DNA of 64,000 nucleotides from Chryseobacterium sp. SSA4.19 (lineage in GTDB: Bacteria; Bacteroidota; Bacteroidia; Flavobacteriales; Weeksellaceae). Location: assembly GCF_022601875.1 (NCBI RefSeq), contig NZ_JAKVIP010000015.1, positions 54,522 through 118,521 of the forward strand. Reading direction: 5' to 3'. Positions 25,462 through 36,719 of the stretch are shown piece after piece. The position numbers and the translations under genes were made by a program. Under the pieces are notes generated by a model, which worked only from the letters and a program-made list of their open reading frames with translations, had not been told where the DNA came from and did no database searches. Positions within the stretch are counted from its first letter, which is position 1. Each line of letters starts with the position of its first letter.

Positions 25462-27687
25462 ATGAAGAAAATTATACTCGTTCTATTTGGGTTAGGCTCA
25501 ACATTTACTTACGCACAAGAGAAAAGCAGCAACCCGGTAAAAGAAAAAGAAATTGAAGGCGTTGTACTCACTAAAACGAAAAAAGCCGTTGAACAAAAGG
25601 CAGACCGTACCATTTTCGATTTTTCCGAACAGCCGCAGCTGAATAACGGTAATGTGCTGGAAGGAATTAAAAAACTTCCCGGATTGGTTTCCACTGATAT
25701 TGCAGGCATGATGTATCAGGGAAAAGTTCTCGACGTTTATCTGAATGGAAGGCCTTTAAATATTACTTCAAACGAGCTGAATTCTTTTCTGGAAGGAATG
25801 CCTGCCAATTCCGTAGACCGGATTGAAGTGATCACCCAGCCCGGCGCAGAGTTTCCCGCTACTTCCGGTGGAGCGATTATGAATATTATTACGAATAAAA
25901 ATGCCAATAAATATTTAACGGCAACGTATTCCGGAAACTATTCTTTTACGAATTATGATAAATTCAGAAGCAGGACCAGCAATTCCCTGAACTTAAATGC
26001 CAGAAATAAAATTTTCGGATGGCAGCTGAATGTAGGACAGAATTACCGTGAAAGTATGCTGAATTCAAATCAAGGAGAGGGCTTATTAATAAGCAATACC
26101 GATAGAATTGGTAGAGGATATTTTGCAAAATCAGGTATGACCTTTGATCTTGGACAGGACAGATTATTGTTGAATTATGATATTTATCACAATAATAATG
26201 ACAATTATACACTGAGTAACGGTTTTGCAGATCTGCCTTACAAAAATATTAAAGACAGTATAAGAGAAGGAAATTTTAAGGCCTTTGACGCCGCACATAC
26301 TTTGAATACAAGACAGGAAGCAGTAGTGACCTATCAGAAACGATTTGCAGATAAAGTTCAGAAACTTGATTTCCAGTTTGGATATACAAAATCAACCAGT
26401 ACATTCGATCAGGACAATATTTTCAGAGATATTATCTATCGTAGTCCTGATGAAGATATAGCACCCATCTCCAACGGAAATGTTTTGAATAATACCTCTG
26501 ATATGAAAATTGCCAACTTTAAAGTTGATTATTCCCAACCTTTAAAGATATTGGATGGCGGAAAAGTGAGCTTAGGAGGTTTGTATGAAAATCAGAATTT
26601 TGATACGGAAAGCAGAGGTTTGACCAATCTGGAATATAAAAGGCAGACAACGTCAACCTATTTAGAATTTCAGGCTAAGCTTAAAAAATTTGATTTCATT
26701 TTAGGAACCCGTGCAGAAAATTATGATATTTCAGGAGTGACCAGAATTATTGACAGTACAAAAACTGTTGTGCAGAAAGATTTAATTCCTTTTAATAAGT
26801 TTAAATTATTTCCGAATGCGAGCGTTCAGTATAATTTAATGAACCAGGTTTATATTGCTGCTAACTATAATAAAAAGATAAGCCTGCCGAGTATTTCCGC
26901 ATTAAACCCCAATAATACCACGTTCCAGGGACCTAATACCCAGGTAACGGGTAACCCGAACCTTCAGCCTACCATCTTTGACAATTATGAATTGAAGATT
27001 TCTGCATTTGATTATGCATTTATTGGATACAGTGTAAGTTCTGCAAAAAATCAGGTGGCACAGATTATCAGGAAAAACGGGAAAAATCTTTATAATGAGC
27101 AGATCAATATCTCGAACATGAGAATTCATAACTTTAATCTTGGACTGCCTGTTCCATTTATGATTTTCAGCAAACCGCTGAGCGAGATTATGAAATTTAA
27201 CTTTAATCCTGATAAAATTAATTTCATGTACCTGTATGCCGGCTATCAGAAGCATGATATTGATAACCTGAATAATAACGGGTTTTGGATCTTTAATGCC
27301 ATGGCACAGGTCATTTTACCAAAAGATATTAAACTGACCGCGAATTACAGCTACTTAACTCCAAAAGCCGGATATTTCTACTTCACTGCAGAAAAACCAT
27401 TTAACAATAATGTTGATATTACCATAACGAAAAAATTCCTGGATAACCGCCTGACGGTTTCTGTTTTTGCAAATGATATTTTCAATGGACAGGTGATGCA
27501 GGTACGCTCAAACCCACCGGGAGGAGGTGAAAGTGTGGTCTTAAGAACTAAATATGACAGTCGAAATTTCGGATTATCTATTAATTACAAAATCCCTACA
27601 AAAAATAAACTGGCCAAAGAAGATTCAAGTATTCTGAACCAGACCAAGAAAGAAGAAACCGGGGGCGTTATGCAGCAGGGACAATAA
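25462..27687 (+). CDS. Outer-membrane beta-barrel protein (TonB-receptor-like)
   Basis: A 741-aa outer-membrane protein with a signal peptide (MKKIILVLFGLGSTFTYAQ). A plug-like domain (about residues 45-155) contains VLEGIKKLPGLVSTDIAG, LDVYLNGRPL and VDRIEVITQPGAEFPATSGG. The large barrel is of the OMP_b-brl_3 type, common in Bacteroidota. It lacks the N-terminal carboxypeptidase-regulatory domain and any SusD partner. The C-terminus carries a polar tail (KKEETGGVMQQGQ) after the last strand. The substrate is unknown; the neighbouring DUF5694 gene and LytTR system suggest an envelope-stress or peptide-related role, which is speculative. Confidence 0.82.
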   Translation: MKKIILVLFGLGSTFTYAQEKSSNPVKEKEIEGVVLTKTKKAVEQKADRTIFDFSEQPQLNNGNVLEGIKKLPGLVSTDIAGMMYQGKVLDVYLNGRPLNITSNELNSFLEGMPANSVDRIEVITQPGAEFPATSGGAIMNIITNKNANKYLTATYSGNYSFTNYDKFRSRTSNSLNLNARNKIFGWQLNVGQNYRESMLNSNQGEGLLISNTDRIGRGYFAKSGMTFDLGQDRLLLNYDIYHNNNDNYTLSNGFADLPYKNIKDSIREGNFKAFDAAHTLNTRQEAVVTYQKRFADKVQKLDFQFGYTKSTSTFDQDNIFRDIIYRSPDEDIAPISNGNVLNNTSDMKIANFKVDYSQPLKILDGGKVSLGGLYENQNFDTESRGLTNLEYKRQTTSTYLEFQAKLKKFDFILGTRAENYDISGVTRIIDSTKTVVQKDLIPFNKFKLFPNASVQYNLMNQVYIAANYNKKISLPSISALNPNNTTFQGPNTQVTGNPNLQPTIFDNYELKISAFDYAFIGYSVSSAKNQVAQIIRKNGKNLYNEQINISNMRIHNFNLGLPVPFMIFSKPLSEIMKFNFNPDKINFMYLYAGYQKHDIDNLNNNGFWIFNAMAQVILPKDIKLTANYSYLTPKAGYFYFTAEKPFNNNVDITITKKFLDNRLTVSVFANDIFNGQVMQVRSNPPGGGESVVLRTKYDSRNFGLSINYKIPTKNKLAKEDSSILNQTKKEETGGVMQQGQ

Positions 27688-27711
27688 CTTTTCTACTTAT
27701 CAAAAAAATCG

Positions 27712-27744
27712 AGTCAACAAAATATTTTGTTGACTTATTTTTTT
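27712..27744. terminator. Terminator between the barrel gene and thiF
   Basis: A 24-nt perfect palindrome AGTCAACAAAAT / ATTTTGTTGACT followed on the plus strand by TATTTTTTTTG; it serves converging genes. Confidence 0.75.
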
Positions 27745-27755
27745 GTGTAATGTGA

Positions 27756-28466
27756 TTAAAAATCAATCGTCTGGAACTTCCATGATAAAACGTCAATTAA
27801 AGTTAACGTATTCACGGGCAAAGCAATGCCTGTTATCATATGCAATGCAAGATGAGCCATCATACTTCCCACCATTCCCGGCAGAGGTCCCAAAACGCCC
27901 AGACTGTCACAATCAGGAAGGTTTTCATTAAAAGGCGGTTCCGGAAAGATATCCCTCAGATTCCTGCTGCCGTTATAATTAAAAACAGCAACCTGGCCTG
28001 AAAATCCCAAGATACTTCCATAAATCAAAGGTTTATTGAGAGCTATACAAGTATCATTGATCAGATATCGGGTAGAAAAATTATCAGAACCATCGATAAT
28101 AATATCAAATTGCGAAAGGATTTCTTCAGCGTTTTCAGCAGTAATTTTGCTTTCAATTCCCATGAAATGAACCTGGTGATTTATTTTTTTTACAAACTGC
28201 TTGGCGCTTTCCACTTTAGAAAGCCCTACTGTATCTTCATTATGGATGATCTGACGATTTAAATTGTGCAGTTCTACCTTATCAAATTCTGCTACTCCCA
28301 AAGTTCCGATTCCCGCCGCCGCCAGATATTGAACAACGGGGCTTCCCAATCCTCCTGCTCCCACTACCAAAATTTTTGAATTCATAATTTTCCGCTGCCC
28401 TTGCAATCCGATCTCGTCGATAAAAATCTGGCGGCTGTAACGGGCGAAAATATCTTTATCCTTCAT
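27756..28466 (-). CDS. thiF: ThiF/MoeB-family E1-like adenylyltransferase
   Basis: Adenylates the C-terminal Gly-Gly of the sulfur carrier ThiS, using ATP, before sulfur transfer. The nucleotide-binding motif VVGAGGLGSPVVQYLAAAGIG lies near residues 30-50, followed by LHNLNRQIIH and IIDGSDNFSTRYLIND. At 236 aa it is short. The zinc-binding CxxC pairs of MoeB/ThiF are missing; one Cys remains in PDCDSLGVLGP. ATG 28466 is chosen; a GTG at 28508 would overlap thiH by 11 nt. It is the last gene of the thiamin operon. Confidence 0.85.
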   Translation of the reverse strand: MKDKDIFARYSRQIFIDEIGLQGQRKIMNSKILVVGAGGLGSPVVQYLAAAGIGTLGVAEFDKVELHNLNRQIIHNEDTVGLSKVESAKQFVKKINHQVHFMGIESKITAENAEEILSQFDIIIDGSDNFSTRYLINDTCIALNKPLIYGSILGFSGQVAVFNYNGSRNLRDIFPEPPFNENLPDCDSLGVLGPLPGMVGSMMAHLALHMITGIALPVNTLTLIDVLSWKFQTIDF

Positions 28467-28497
28467 ATTGTTTAATTTTACAATCAATTCTTTTAAA

Positions 28498-29616
28498 TTA
28501 AACCCCACTGTAGGCAGCGTCCCAATCTTTCATCACAGGGTCATAACCTGCTTTCCGGATTACCTTTTTAATTTCTTCCATACTCCTTTCGTCACTGGTT
28601 TCAAACTGTTCCAGAGATTCTTTGTCCACGGCATATCCTCCGGGATTGGTTTTAGAAGCTGCACTCATGGAAGTAGCTCCTAATGTAATGATATTATCCC
28701 TGAACTTCTCATTTTCCCTTGTTGATATGGAGATCTCAATATCATGGTTCCAGATCCGGTAAGCACAAATCAGTTGCAGTAAGTCTTTATCAGACATATT
28801 GAAATTAGGTTCAATGATACCTTCCGCAGGCCGGAGCCTTGGAAATGAAACTGAAAACCGACTCTTCCAGTATTGTTTCTGAAGATAATCGAGATGTAGC
28901 GCATTAAAGAAACTATCGACCCTCCAGTTTTCCAGTCCCAATAAAACACCTAACCCTATTTTATGGATTTCTGCCTGGCCGATTCTGTCGGGTGTTTCCA
29001 GTCGAAAATGGAAATTAGACTTCTTGCCTTTAGGATGGTATTCTTTATATACTTCCTCGTGGTAAGTTTCCTGATAGACCAAAACGGAATGCACTCCTTC
29101 CTTATGAAGCTGCCGGTATTCCTCAACCGATAAAGGCTGAACTTCAATAGAAATATTTGAAAAATGAGGTTTTAGCAGACGGATGGCATTTAAAAAATAG
29201 GATATCCCAACGGTTTTATTGGCTTCGCCGCTCACCAGCAGAACATGATGGACTCCAATCGACTTTAAAACAGATGCCTCGGTCATCAACTCCGTTTCAG
29301 AAAGTGTTTTTCTCTTAATCGGATTATCAAGGCTAAACCCACAGTACGTACATATATTCTGACATTCATTACTCAGGTATAACGGAGCATACAGCTGAAT
29401 GGTTTTCCCGAAACGCTTCTGAGTGATCTGCTGCGCCATTTTGGCCATCACTTCCAGCTTTTGTGAAGCCGCCGGAGAGATCAGGTTTAAAAAATCTTCT
29501 GTTGTCTTATTTTTTTTTTGAAGACTTCTTTCAACATCGGACAAAGTTATTGTTTCAAGCTTTGCTTTTACTTCATCCCATTGGTATTTTTCAAAAAATT
29601 CTTTAAAACTCTTCAT
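28498..29616 (-). CDS. thiH: 2-iminoacetate synthase (radical SAM tyrosine lyase)
   Basis: Radical SAM enzyme that cleaves tyrosine to dehydroglycine (2-iminoacetate) and p-cresol for thiazole ring assembly. The [4Fe-4S] motif CxxxCxxC is present in NECQNICTYCGF near residue 86. Downstream blocks HHVLLVSGEANKTVG and GVLLGLENWRVDSF fit ThiH. The 372-aa length is typical. It lies 9 nt after thiG. Use of ThiH (instead of the aerobic ThiO glycine oxidase) indicates an oxygen-sensitive route for this step. Confidence 0.95.
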   Translation of the reverse strand: MKSFKEFFEKYQWDEVKAKLETITLSDVERSLQKKNKTTEDFLNLISPAASQKLEVMAKMAQQITQKRFGKTIQLYAPLYLSNECQNICTYCGFSLDNPIKRKTLSETELMTEASVLKSIGVHHVLLVSGEANKTVGISYFLNAIRLLKPHFSNISIEVQPLSVEEYRQLHKEGVHSVLVYQETYHEEVYKEYHPKGKKSNFHFRLETPDRIGQAEIHKIGLGVLLGLENWRVDSFFNALHLDYLQKQYWKSRFSVSFPRLRPAEGIIEPNFNMSDKDLLQLICAYRIWNHDIEISISTRENEKFRDNIITLGATSMSAASKTNPGGYAVDKESLEQFETSDERSMEEIKKVIRKAGYDPVMKDWDAAYSGV

Positions 29617-29625
29617 CGGTTTATT

Positions 29626-30402
29626 TTAATCAAATAAAAAAGAAGTCACCGGACTTGAGGCTTCCGCCTGTCCCACAACAGCTCCCAAACCGGATTCAAA
29701 AGCTCTTCTTCCGGCAATAACCCCTTCTTTAAAAGCCAACGCCATAAGGACCGGGTTTTCTGCCACTGCGATAGCCGTATTTACCAAAACTGCATCTGCT
29801 CCTATTTCCATTGCTTTTGCAGCGTCGGAAGGAGCACCAATACCTGCGTCTACCACAACCGGAACATTGCTTTGACTGATAATAATTTCCAGAAAATCCA
29901 GTGTTCTTAAACCTTTATTGGTTCCAATGGGTGCTCCAAGCGGCATTACAACTGCCGTACCTGCATTTTCCAGCCGTTTACACAGAACAGGATCTGCATG
30001 AATATAGGGCATTACGATAAATCCGAGTTTTGCCAGTTCTTCTGTGGCATACAAGGTTTCTACAGGATCCGGCAATAAATATTTGGGATCCGGATGGATT
30101 TCCAGCTTTACCCAGTTGGTTTCCAAAGCTTCTCTTGCCAACTGTGCTGCCAAAACAGCTTCTTTGGCGGTTCTTGCTCCTGAGGTATTAGGTAGGAGAT
30201 GCGCTTGTGTCGGTTGTAAAGCCTGCAGCAAACCATCTTCCGGGGATTGGGAATCTACGCGTTTTAAAGCCATGGTTACCATTTCACTTCCTGAAGTGAT
30301 AACAGAGTCGGTCATTTCTGTAAGACTGCCGAATTTTCCTGTTCCCAGAAACAGTCTTGATTCAAAAGTTCTGTCTGCTATTTTTAAAGGTTGATTTTTC
30401 AT
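29626..30402 (-). CDS. thiG: Thiazole synthase
   Basis: Makes the thiamin thiazole phosphate from deoxyxylulose 5-phosphate, dehydroglycine and ThiS-thiocarboxylate. It is a TIM barrel of 258 aa; the Schiff-base Lys is in [17 protein letters not shown]. The phosphate site lies in [20 protein letters not shown] and AVLVNTAIA. The start ATG overlaps the thiE stop by 4 nt. It works with ThiS, ThiF and ThiH of the same operon. Confidence 0.97.
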   Translation of the reverse strand: MKNQPLKIADRTFESRLFLGTGKFGSLTEMTDSVITSGSEMVTMALKRVDSQSPEDGLLQALQPTQAHLLPNTSGARTAKEAVLAAQLAREALETNWVKLEIHPDPKYLLPDPVETLYATEELAKLGFIVMPYIHADPVLCKRLENAGTAVVMPLGAPIGTNKGLRTLDFLEIIISQSNVPVVVDAGIGAPSDAAKAMEIGADAVLVNTAIAVAENPVLMALAFKEGVIAGRRAFESGLGAVVGQAEASSPVTSFLFD

Positions 30403-31013
30403 TGTAATACTGTTTTAAATTTTTTAATTACAGAAGGCTGATGGGTTATCTGCCCTGAAACAGCCACTCCGTAAATTCCAATCTGCTGTAAGAGCTCCAC
30501 GTCATTGAGAATAACTCCGCCAATAGCGAATATTTTCGGGATTTGTATTGAGCCAGACTTTAATTCTTCTATGATGTTCTGATATCCTTTAAAGCCTAAA
30601 ACCGGACTGAGCTGTTCTTTGGTGGAAGTAAATCTCAATGGCCCTAAACCGATATAATCACATGATTCAGTGATTCTCTGCAGAACATCTGAAAATGTAT
30701 TTGCTGTGCCTCCAATGATTTTATGTCCGCCTAAAATATAGCGTGCTGCTTCTACAGAAGTATCCTGTAATCCAAGGTGAACACCGTCTGCATCCGTATC
30801 TTTTGCGATCTGAACATCATCATTAATGATACAGACCGTTTCATAGTTCAGACAAATCTGTCTTGTAGTTTCACAAAGCCGTCTGAATTCATTTCCAGGC
30901 GCATTTTTCCAGCGTACCTGTACCCATTTTACACCGTGATCAAGGGCTTTCTGAATATTCAGCTCCTGCTCTTCTCTTGTTGAACCTTGTGATATATATT
31001 GTACTTTTTCCAT
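30399..31013 (-). CDS. thiE: Thiamine-phosphate synthase
   Basis: Joins HMP-pyrophosphate and thiazole phosphate to give thiamin phosphate. A TIM-barrel protein of 204 aa with the conserved VQVRWKNA start, [22 protein letters not shown] and the pyrophosphate-binding [14 protein letters not shown] (family form GPxxxTxTK). [25 protein letters not shown] closes the barrel. These complete motifs mark it as the true ThiE, in contrast to the TenI-like paralogue upstream. It overlaps thiG by 4 nt. The 139-nt gap before it is where a thiD gene would be expected; I see no coding remnant there. Confidence 0.93.
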   Translation of the reverse strand: MEKVQYISQGSTREEQELNIQKALDHGVKWVQVRWKNAPGNEFRRLCETTRQICLNYETVCIINDDVQIAKDTDADGVHLGLQDTSVEAARYILGGHKIIGGTANTFSDVLQRITESCDYIGLGPLRFTSTKEQLSPVLGFKGYQNIIEELKSGSIQIPKIFAIGGVILNDVELLQQIGIYGVAVSGQITHQPSVIKKFKTVLQ

Positions 31014-31152
31014 TATGTATTCTGGCTGAATCCTGACAAAGCCGTAGGATTATTTGTTTATTTTTAGTGTATAAGTTTGTCTTTTCCAAAGTCCGTTGCG
31101 TAAGAACATACAGCAGGATCCGGAATTTGAAAAGAGACAGGTTATTTAATTT

Positions 31153-33560
<2,408 letters not shown>

Positions 33561-33767
33561 TTAACCGCCTTGGGTAGCGGTGATAATTAAAATTGAATCT
33601 TCGTTATTGAGAACGGTTCCCGGCCAGGATGACCGCGGAACAATACGGTTATTGAGGGCCACGGCAATTCCTTTTTTCTTTTCGGGTATTTCCATAGCCA
33701 TTAATGCTTCCAGATTTTCGGGAAGTACATCAAAAGTTTTTTTGGTGTGGTTGATTGTGAGCGTCAT
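33561..33767 (-). CDS. thiS: Sulfur carrier protein ThiS
   Basis: A 68-aa ubiquitin-like protein that carries thiocarboxylate sulfur for thiazole synthesis. It has the essential C-terminal Gly-Gly (ITATQGG), the site of adenylation by ThiF, and the typical VALNNRIVPRSSWPGTVLNNEDSILI core. It is the first gene of the thi operon. Its ATG forms the 3' end of a 10-bp hairpin in the TPP-riboswitch leader. Confidence 0.95.
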   Translation of the reverse strand: MTLTINHTKKTFDVLPENLEALMAMEIPEKKKGIAVALNNRIVPRSSWPGTVLNNEDSILIITATQGG

Positions 33768-33796
33768 TCCTAAATTTTTAAAATACTTTAGGAATG
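33765..33796 (-). promoter_or_regulatory. Start-codon-sequestering hairpin of thiS
   Basis: On the minus strand CATTCCTAAA pairs perfectly (10 bp) with TTTAGGAATG, whose last three bases are the thiS ATG (33767-33765). The loop is 12 nt. It lies 40 nt downstream of the TPP aptamer and is a good candidate for the translational expression platform. Confidence 0.7.
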
Positions 33797-33835
33797 CCCG
33801 GCATGGTACAGTAGAATGTACAGCAAAGTCATTTC

Positions 33836-33917
33836 GCTTTTCCCTACGCTGGTATGGTCCAGATCAGGTTCAAAGGGTAAAATCTCAGCCTGTTTATGCA
33901 ACAGACACCCCTAAAGT
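33836..33917 (-). ncRNA. TPP (thi-box) riboswitch of the thiamin operon
   Basis: The minus strand contains, in order, CTTTAGGGGTG, GGCTGAGATTTTACCC, GAACCTGATCTGG, ACCAGCGTAGGGAAAAG. These are all conserved TPP-aptamer blocks, with P1 closed by CTTT/AAAG. It precedes thiS by about 70 nt and controls the whole operon. Confidence 0.96.
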
Positions 33918-34036
33918 CTGGAGCGAAGTTAGATATTTTTTTTAAATGGGCAAAATTTTAATTTCACTGAAAAGAAAAAGCCATCTTTATTATGAGACGG
34001 CAATTGCTTTTATTTGACGGATTGATGTTATGAATC

Positions 34037-34714
34037 TCATTCTTCACAGGCTCTCCAAATGGCATCATTTTGAGGAACCGGTGCCGTAATCACAATGTTT
34101 TCTTTTGTTACAGGATGGATAAATTCCAGCTTCCGCGCATGAAGGTTGATTCCGCCATCAGGATTTGAGCGGGGCGCACCATATTTTAAGTCACCTTTAA
34201 TGGGTACTCCTGTTTTTGACAGCTGGGCTCTGATCTGGTGATGCCTTCCGGTTTCCAGATCGATTTCCAGTAACAGGTAATTATCTAAGCTTTTAATGAC
34301 ATTATACGTAAGAATAGCCTCTTTGGCGCCATCCGTTACTTTTGTAAAAACAATAGCCTTATTGTTTTTTTCATTTTTCTGTAAATAATGGATCAGTCTT
34401 TGACTTTGAGGAATCATTTCCTTAGCCACGACTGCCCAATACGTTTTTTTAACCTCACGGTTTTTAACCATTTGTGTAAGGCGGGACAAGGCTTTGGAGG
34501 TTTTAGCGTAGATCACCAAGCCGGAAGTAGGCCTGTCGATACGATGGACCAAGCCGAGAAATACATTTCCAGGTTTGGCGTCTCTTTTTTTTATGAAATT
34601 CTTGATGGATTCCAGTAAAGATTCATCACCGGTCTTATCGCCCTGTACCAGCTGCCCGACTTTCTTATTGATCACCAGAAGGTGGTTGTCTTCATATACA
34701 ATCTGTTCCTCCAT
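34037..34714 (-). CDS. RluA-family pseudouridine synthase
   Basis: Converts uridine to pseudouridine in rRNA or tRNA. The catalytic Asp is in VHRIDRPTSGLVIYAKT (about residue 60), with the other family blocks KTYWAVV, LETGRHHQIRAQLS and GDLKYGA. At 225 aa it lacks the N-terminal S4 domain, so it belongs to the short RluA/TruC-like group; the target base is not determined. The gene starts 3 nt after a small membrane protein gene, which follows panB. Confidence 0.92.
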   Translation of the reverse strand: MEEQIVYEDNHLLVINKKVGQLVQGDKTGDESLLESIKNFIKKRDAKPGNVFLGLVHRIDRPTSGLVIYAKTSKALSRLTQMVKNREVKKTYWAVVAKEMIPQSQRLIHYLQKNEKNNKAIVFTKVTDGAKEAILTYNVIKSLDNYLLLEIDLETGRHHQIRAQLSKTGVPIKGDLKYGAPRSNPDGGINLHARKLEFIHPVTKENIVITAPVPQNDAIWRACEE

Positions 34715-34717
34715 AAA

Positions 34718-35041
34718 TTACTGACGGTAAGTGGGCCTGTTGGTGAATGAAATAATAATCCCTCCCAGAAGGCCTAATGTTTTTATGCCTGAAATTTTCC
34801 ATTCCACCGGGAAAAAAGCACCTACAATGCACAAAGCCGCGGCGGCATACATCCCATATACAAAGTTTTTATTGGTGAGTAAGGGTGCCTGAAACAGGAA
34901 GCTCACTCCTATCAGAACATAAAATACCCTGCGGGAAAGCAAATCGTTGATTTCAGGAGAAAACAGATTAAACCATCCTGCAGCAAGGCACAGCAATGCA
35001 ATAATTGATAAAATCCCCTGAATAGCCTGTTGGTTCTTCAT
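34718..35041 (-). CDS. Small four-helix membrane protein
   Basis: A 107-aa hydrophobic protein with four predicted membrane helices (about residues 8-26, 36-55, 60-79 and 85-99) and a short basic tail (NRPTYRQ). I do not recognise a family. It sits between panB (3-nt gap) and the pseudouridine synthase gene (3-nt gap), so it is cotranscribed, but its role is unknown. Confidence 0.7.
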   Translation of the reverse strand: MKNQQAIQGILSIIALLCLAAGWFNLFSPEINDLLSRRVFYVLIGVSFLFQAPLLTNKNFVYGMYAAAALCIVGAFFPVEWKISGIKTLGLLGGIIISFTNRPTYRQ

Positions 35042-35044
35042 ATC

Positions 35045-35860
35045 TTAATAACTTTCTTTTTCATTAGGGAAATCTACATTTTTCACATCTTGTACATACT
35101 GTGATACCGCTCCTGTAATTTCCGTATACAGATCAAGATATCTTCTCAAAAATTTCGGACTGAATCCCTGGTTCATTCCAACCATATCATGATATACCAA
35201 AACCTGTCCGTCACAATCAGCTCCCGCTCCTATCCCGATTGTCGGAATGGTAATAGCCTCCGTCACTTTTTTAGCAAGATCTGCAGGAATTTTCTCCAGA
35301 ACAACCGCAAAACAGCCCAATTCTTCCAAAAGCTGTGCATCAGCGATTAATTTTTCAGCTTCAGCCTCTTCTTTAGCTCTTACTTTATAGGTCCCGAACT
35401 TGTAGATGGACTGAGGGGTCAATCCCAAGTGTCCCATTACAGGAATTCCTGCATTGATAATTTTTTTGATAGATTTGGAAATCTCTTTTCCGCCTTCAAT
35501 CTTTACGGCATGGGCACCGCCTTCTTTCATCATTCTTACCGCAGACTCCAATGCTTTTTCAGGATTACTCTGATAAGTTCCGAATGGTAAATCAGCCACC
35601 ACCAAAGCCCTGTCAGTTCCTCTGACCACACTTTGAGCATGGTAGATCATCTGGTCCAACGTAATAGGCAATGTTGTTTCGAAACCCGCCATTACATTCG
35701 CTGCAGAATCTCCGATTAAAACAGCATCAATTCCTCCTGCATCTACCATTTTGGCAGTTGTAAAATCATAAGCCGTAAGCATCGTTATTTTTTCCTTGTC
35801 GAATTTCATTTTACGCAAGGTTTCAGTGGTAACTTTTTTAATTTCAGAGTGAACAGACAT
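35045..35860 (-). CDS. panB: 3-methyl-2-oxobutanoate hydroxymethyltransferase
   Basis: First committed step of pantothenate (CoA) synthesis: makes ketopantoate from alpha-ketoisovalerate and methylene-tetrahydrofolate. The 271-aa TIM barrel has [48 protein letters not shown] and [21 protein letters not shown], all diagnostic. The active-site Glu is in VVLEKIP. It heads a three-gene unit with the membrane protein and RluA-family genes. Confidence 0.97.
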   Translation of the reverse strand: MSVHSEIKKVTTETLRKMKFDKEKITMLTAYDFTTAKMVDAGGIDAVLIGDSAANVMAGFETTLPITLDQMIYHAQSVVRGTDRALVVADLPFGTYQSNPEKALESAVRMMKEGGAHAVKIEGGKEISKSIKKIINAGIPVMGHLGLTPQSIYKFGTYKVRAKEEAEAEKLIADAQLLEELGCFAVVLEKIPADLAKKVTEAITIPTIGIGAGADCDGQVLVYHDMVGMNQGFSPKFLRRYLDLYTEITGAVSQYVQDVKNVDFPNEKESY

Positions 35861-35879
35861 AATGTATCTATTTTAAAAG

Positions 35880-35905
35880 TTAAAAAGTCGGCGCTGGGCC
35901 GACTT
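35880..35905 (-). terminator. Terminator of the Crp/Fnr regulator gene
   Basis: On the minus strand: AAGTCGGC / GCCGACTT (8 bp) with a CCAGC loop followed by TTT, 18 nt after the regulator's stop. It separates the regulator from panB. Confidence 0.75.
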
Positions 35906-35922
35906 AAATTTTTGTATGATTT

Positions 35923-36636
35923 TTATAAAACTACGTGACCTAGCTTCATTAATTTGTCGTGGTTGAGAATTTTTATATTTCTTCCGTCTACTTCGATGAG
36001 CTGGTCTCCTTTAAATTCAGAGATGAGACGAATGGCACTTTCCGTAGCCGTACCGATGATATTGGCAATTTCTTCTCTTGTTAAGGAAATCTTGATGAAC
36101 CCTTCGGGATCAACACCTAATTTCTGCTCCAGAAGCAATAAAATTTCCGCCAGCCTTTCCCTTACCGTTTTCTGGGCGAGAAAAGTAATGGTATTGGATG
36201 ATTCTCCTAACTCATAAGAAATTTTCTGAAGCATAACGAAAGAAAGCTGAGGATCTATTTCCAGCAGATACATAAACACTTCGGCCGGTAAAAATGTAGC
36301 CTCAATATCTGTCATAGCTTCCGCTTTTGCCTGGAAGTTCTCTCCGCATAAAAGAGAACGGTAGCCGATAATGTCTCCTTCTTTGATAAACCTTAAAATC
36401 TGGTCTTTACCAAATGCTCCTGATTTTGATAATTTAGCCGCTCCTTTTTCCAAAACATACACGCCTTTCGGTGTTTCCCCATCTTCAAAAATGGTATCGT
36501 GTTTCTGAAAATTAAGCTTCTTTTTAGCGTTTATATATTTCTCAAAATCAGCGCTGGAAAGTCTTTCCTTAAATGATTTATCATTAAAAACCCTGGCAAA
36601 CCTATCTTCGATGGCAATCTGTTGTCCCTGCGACAT
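35923..36636 (-). CDS. Crp/Fnr-family regulator, probably controlling the cco locus
   Basis: A 237-aa Crp/Fnr-type transcription factor with a cyclic-nucleotide-binding-like beta-roll (about residues 30-130), a long dimerisation helix and a winged HTH (about 165-237). The recognition helix region GTATESAIRLISEFKG keeps the Glu and Arg that read TGA/TCA half-sites in the CRP/FNR family. It has no N-terminal Cys cluster for a [4Fe-4S] centre and only one Cys (LLCGE), so it is not a classical oxygen-sensing FNR. Its gene is divergent from ccoI, with a TGAT-N4-ATCA palindrome between them. Sensing mechanism unknown. Confidence 0.88.
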   Translation of the reverse strand: MSQGQQIAIEDRFARVFNDKSFKERLSSADFEKYINAKKKLNFQKHDTIFEDGETPKGVYVLEKGAAKLSKSGAFGKDQILRFIKEGDIIGYRSLLCGENFQAKAEAMTDIEATFLPAEVFMYLLEIDPQLSFVMLQKISYELGESSNTITFLAQKTVRERLAEILLLLEQKLGVDPEGFIKISLTREEIANIIGTATESAIRLISEFKGDQLIEVDGRNIKILNHDKLMKLGHVVL

Positions 36637-36642
36637 TTTACA

Positions 36643-36654
36643 TGATATTTATCA
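36643..36654. promoter_or_regulatory. FNR-like operator
   Basis: TGAT-ATTT-ATCA, the core of the FNR/FixK consensus TTGATnnnnATCAA. Its centre (36648.5) covers the predicted start point of the regulator gene and is about 62 bp upstream of the predicted ccoI start point. Confidence 0.65.
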
Positions 36655-36686
36655 CAAAAATAGAACTTTTAAACTCGATAAACAAA
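36655..36686 (-). promoter_or_regulatory. Promoter of the Crp/Fnr gene
   Basis: On the minus strand: TTTG (36686-36683), 20-nt spacer, TATTTTTG (36662-36655). The start point falls near 36650, inside the palindrome, so the operator should repress this promoter when occupied. Confidence 0.7.
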
Positions 36687-36697
36687 AAAATTTGTTA

Positions 36698-36705
36698 TAA
36701 TTTTG
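36698..36705 (+). promoter_or_regulatory. -7 promoter element for ccoI
   Basis: TAATTTTG matches TAnnTTTG and lies 15 nt before the ccoI ATG. There is no good -33 TTTG at 17-23 nt, which would fit an activator-dependent promoter. Confidence 0.55.
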
Positions 36706-36719
36706 TGATTCAATAATTT

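Noticed and set aside
31014..31152. Possible thiD remnant
   Set aside because: I translated the minus strand in the relevant frames and found short stop-interrupted peptides with no kinase motif; the gap is reported only as non-coding.
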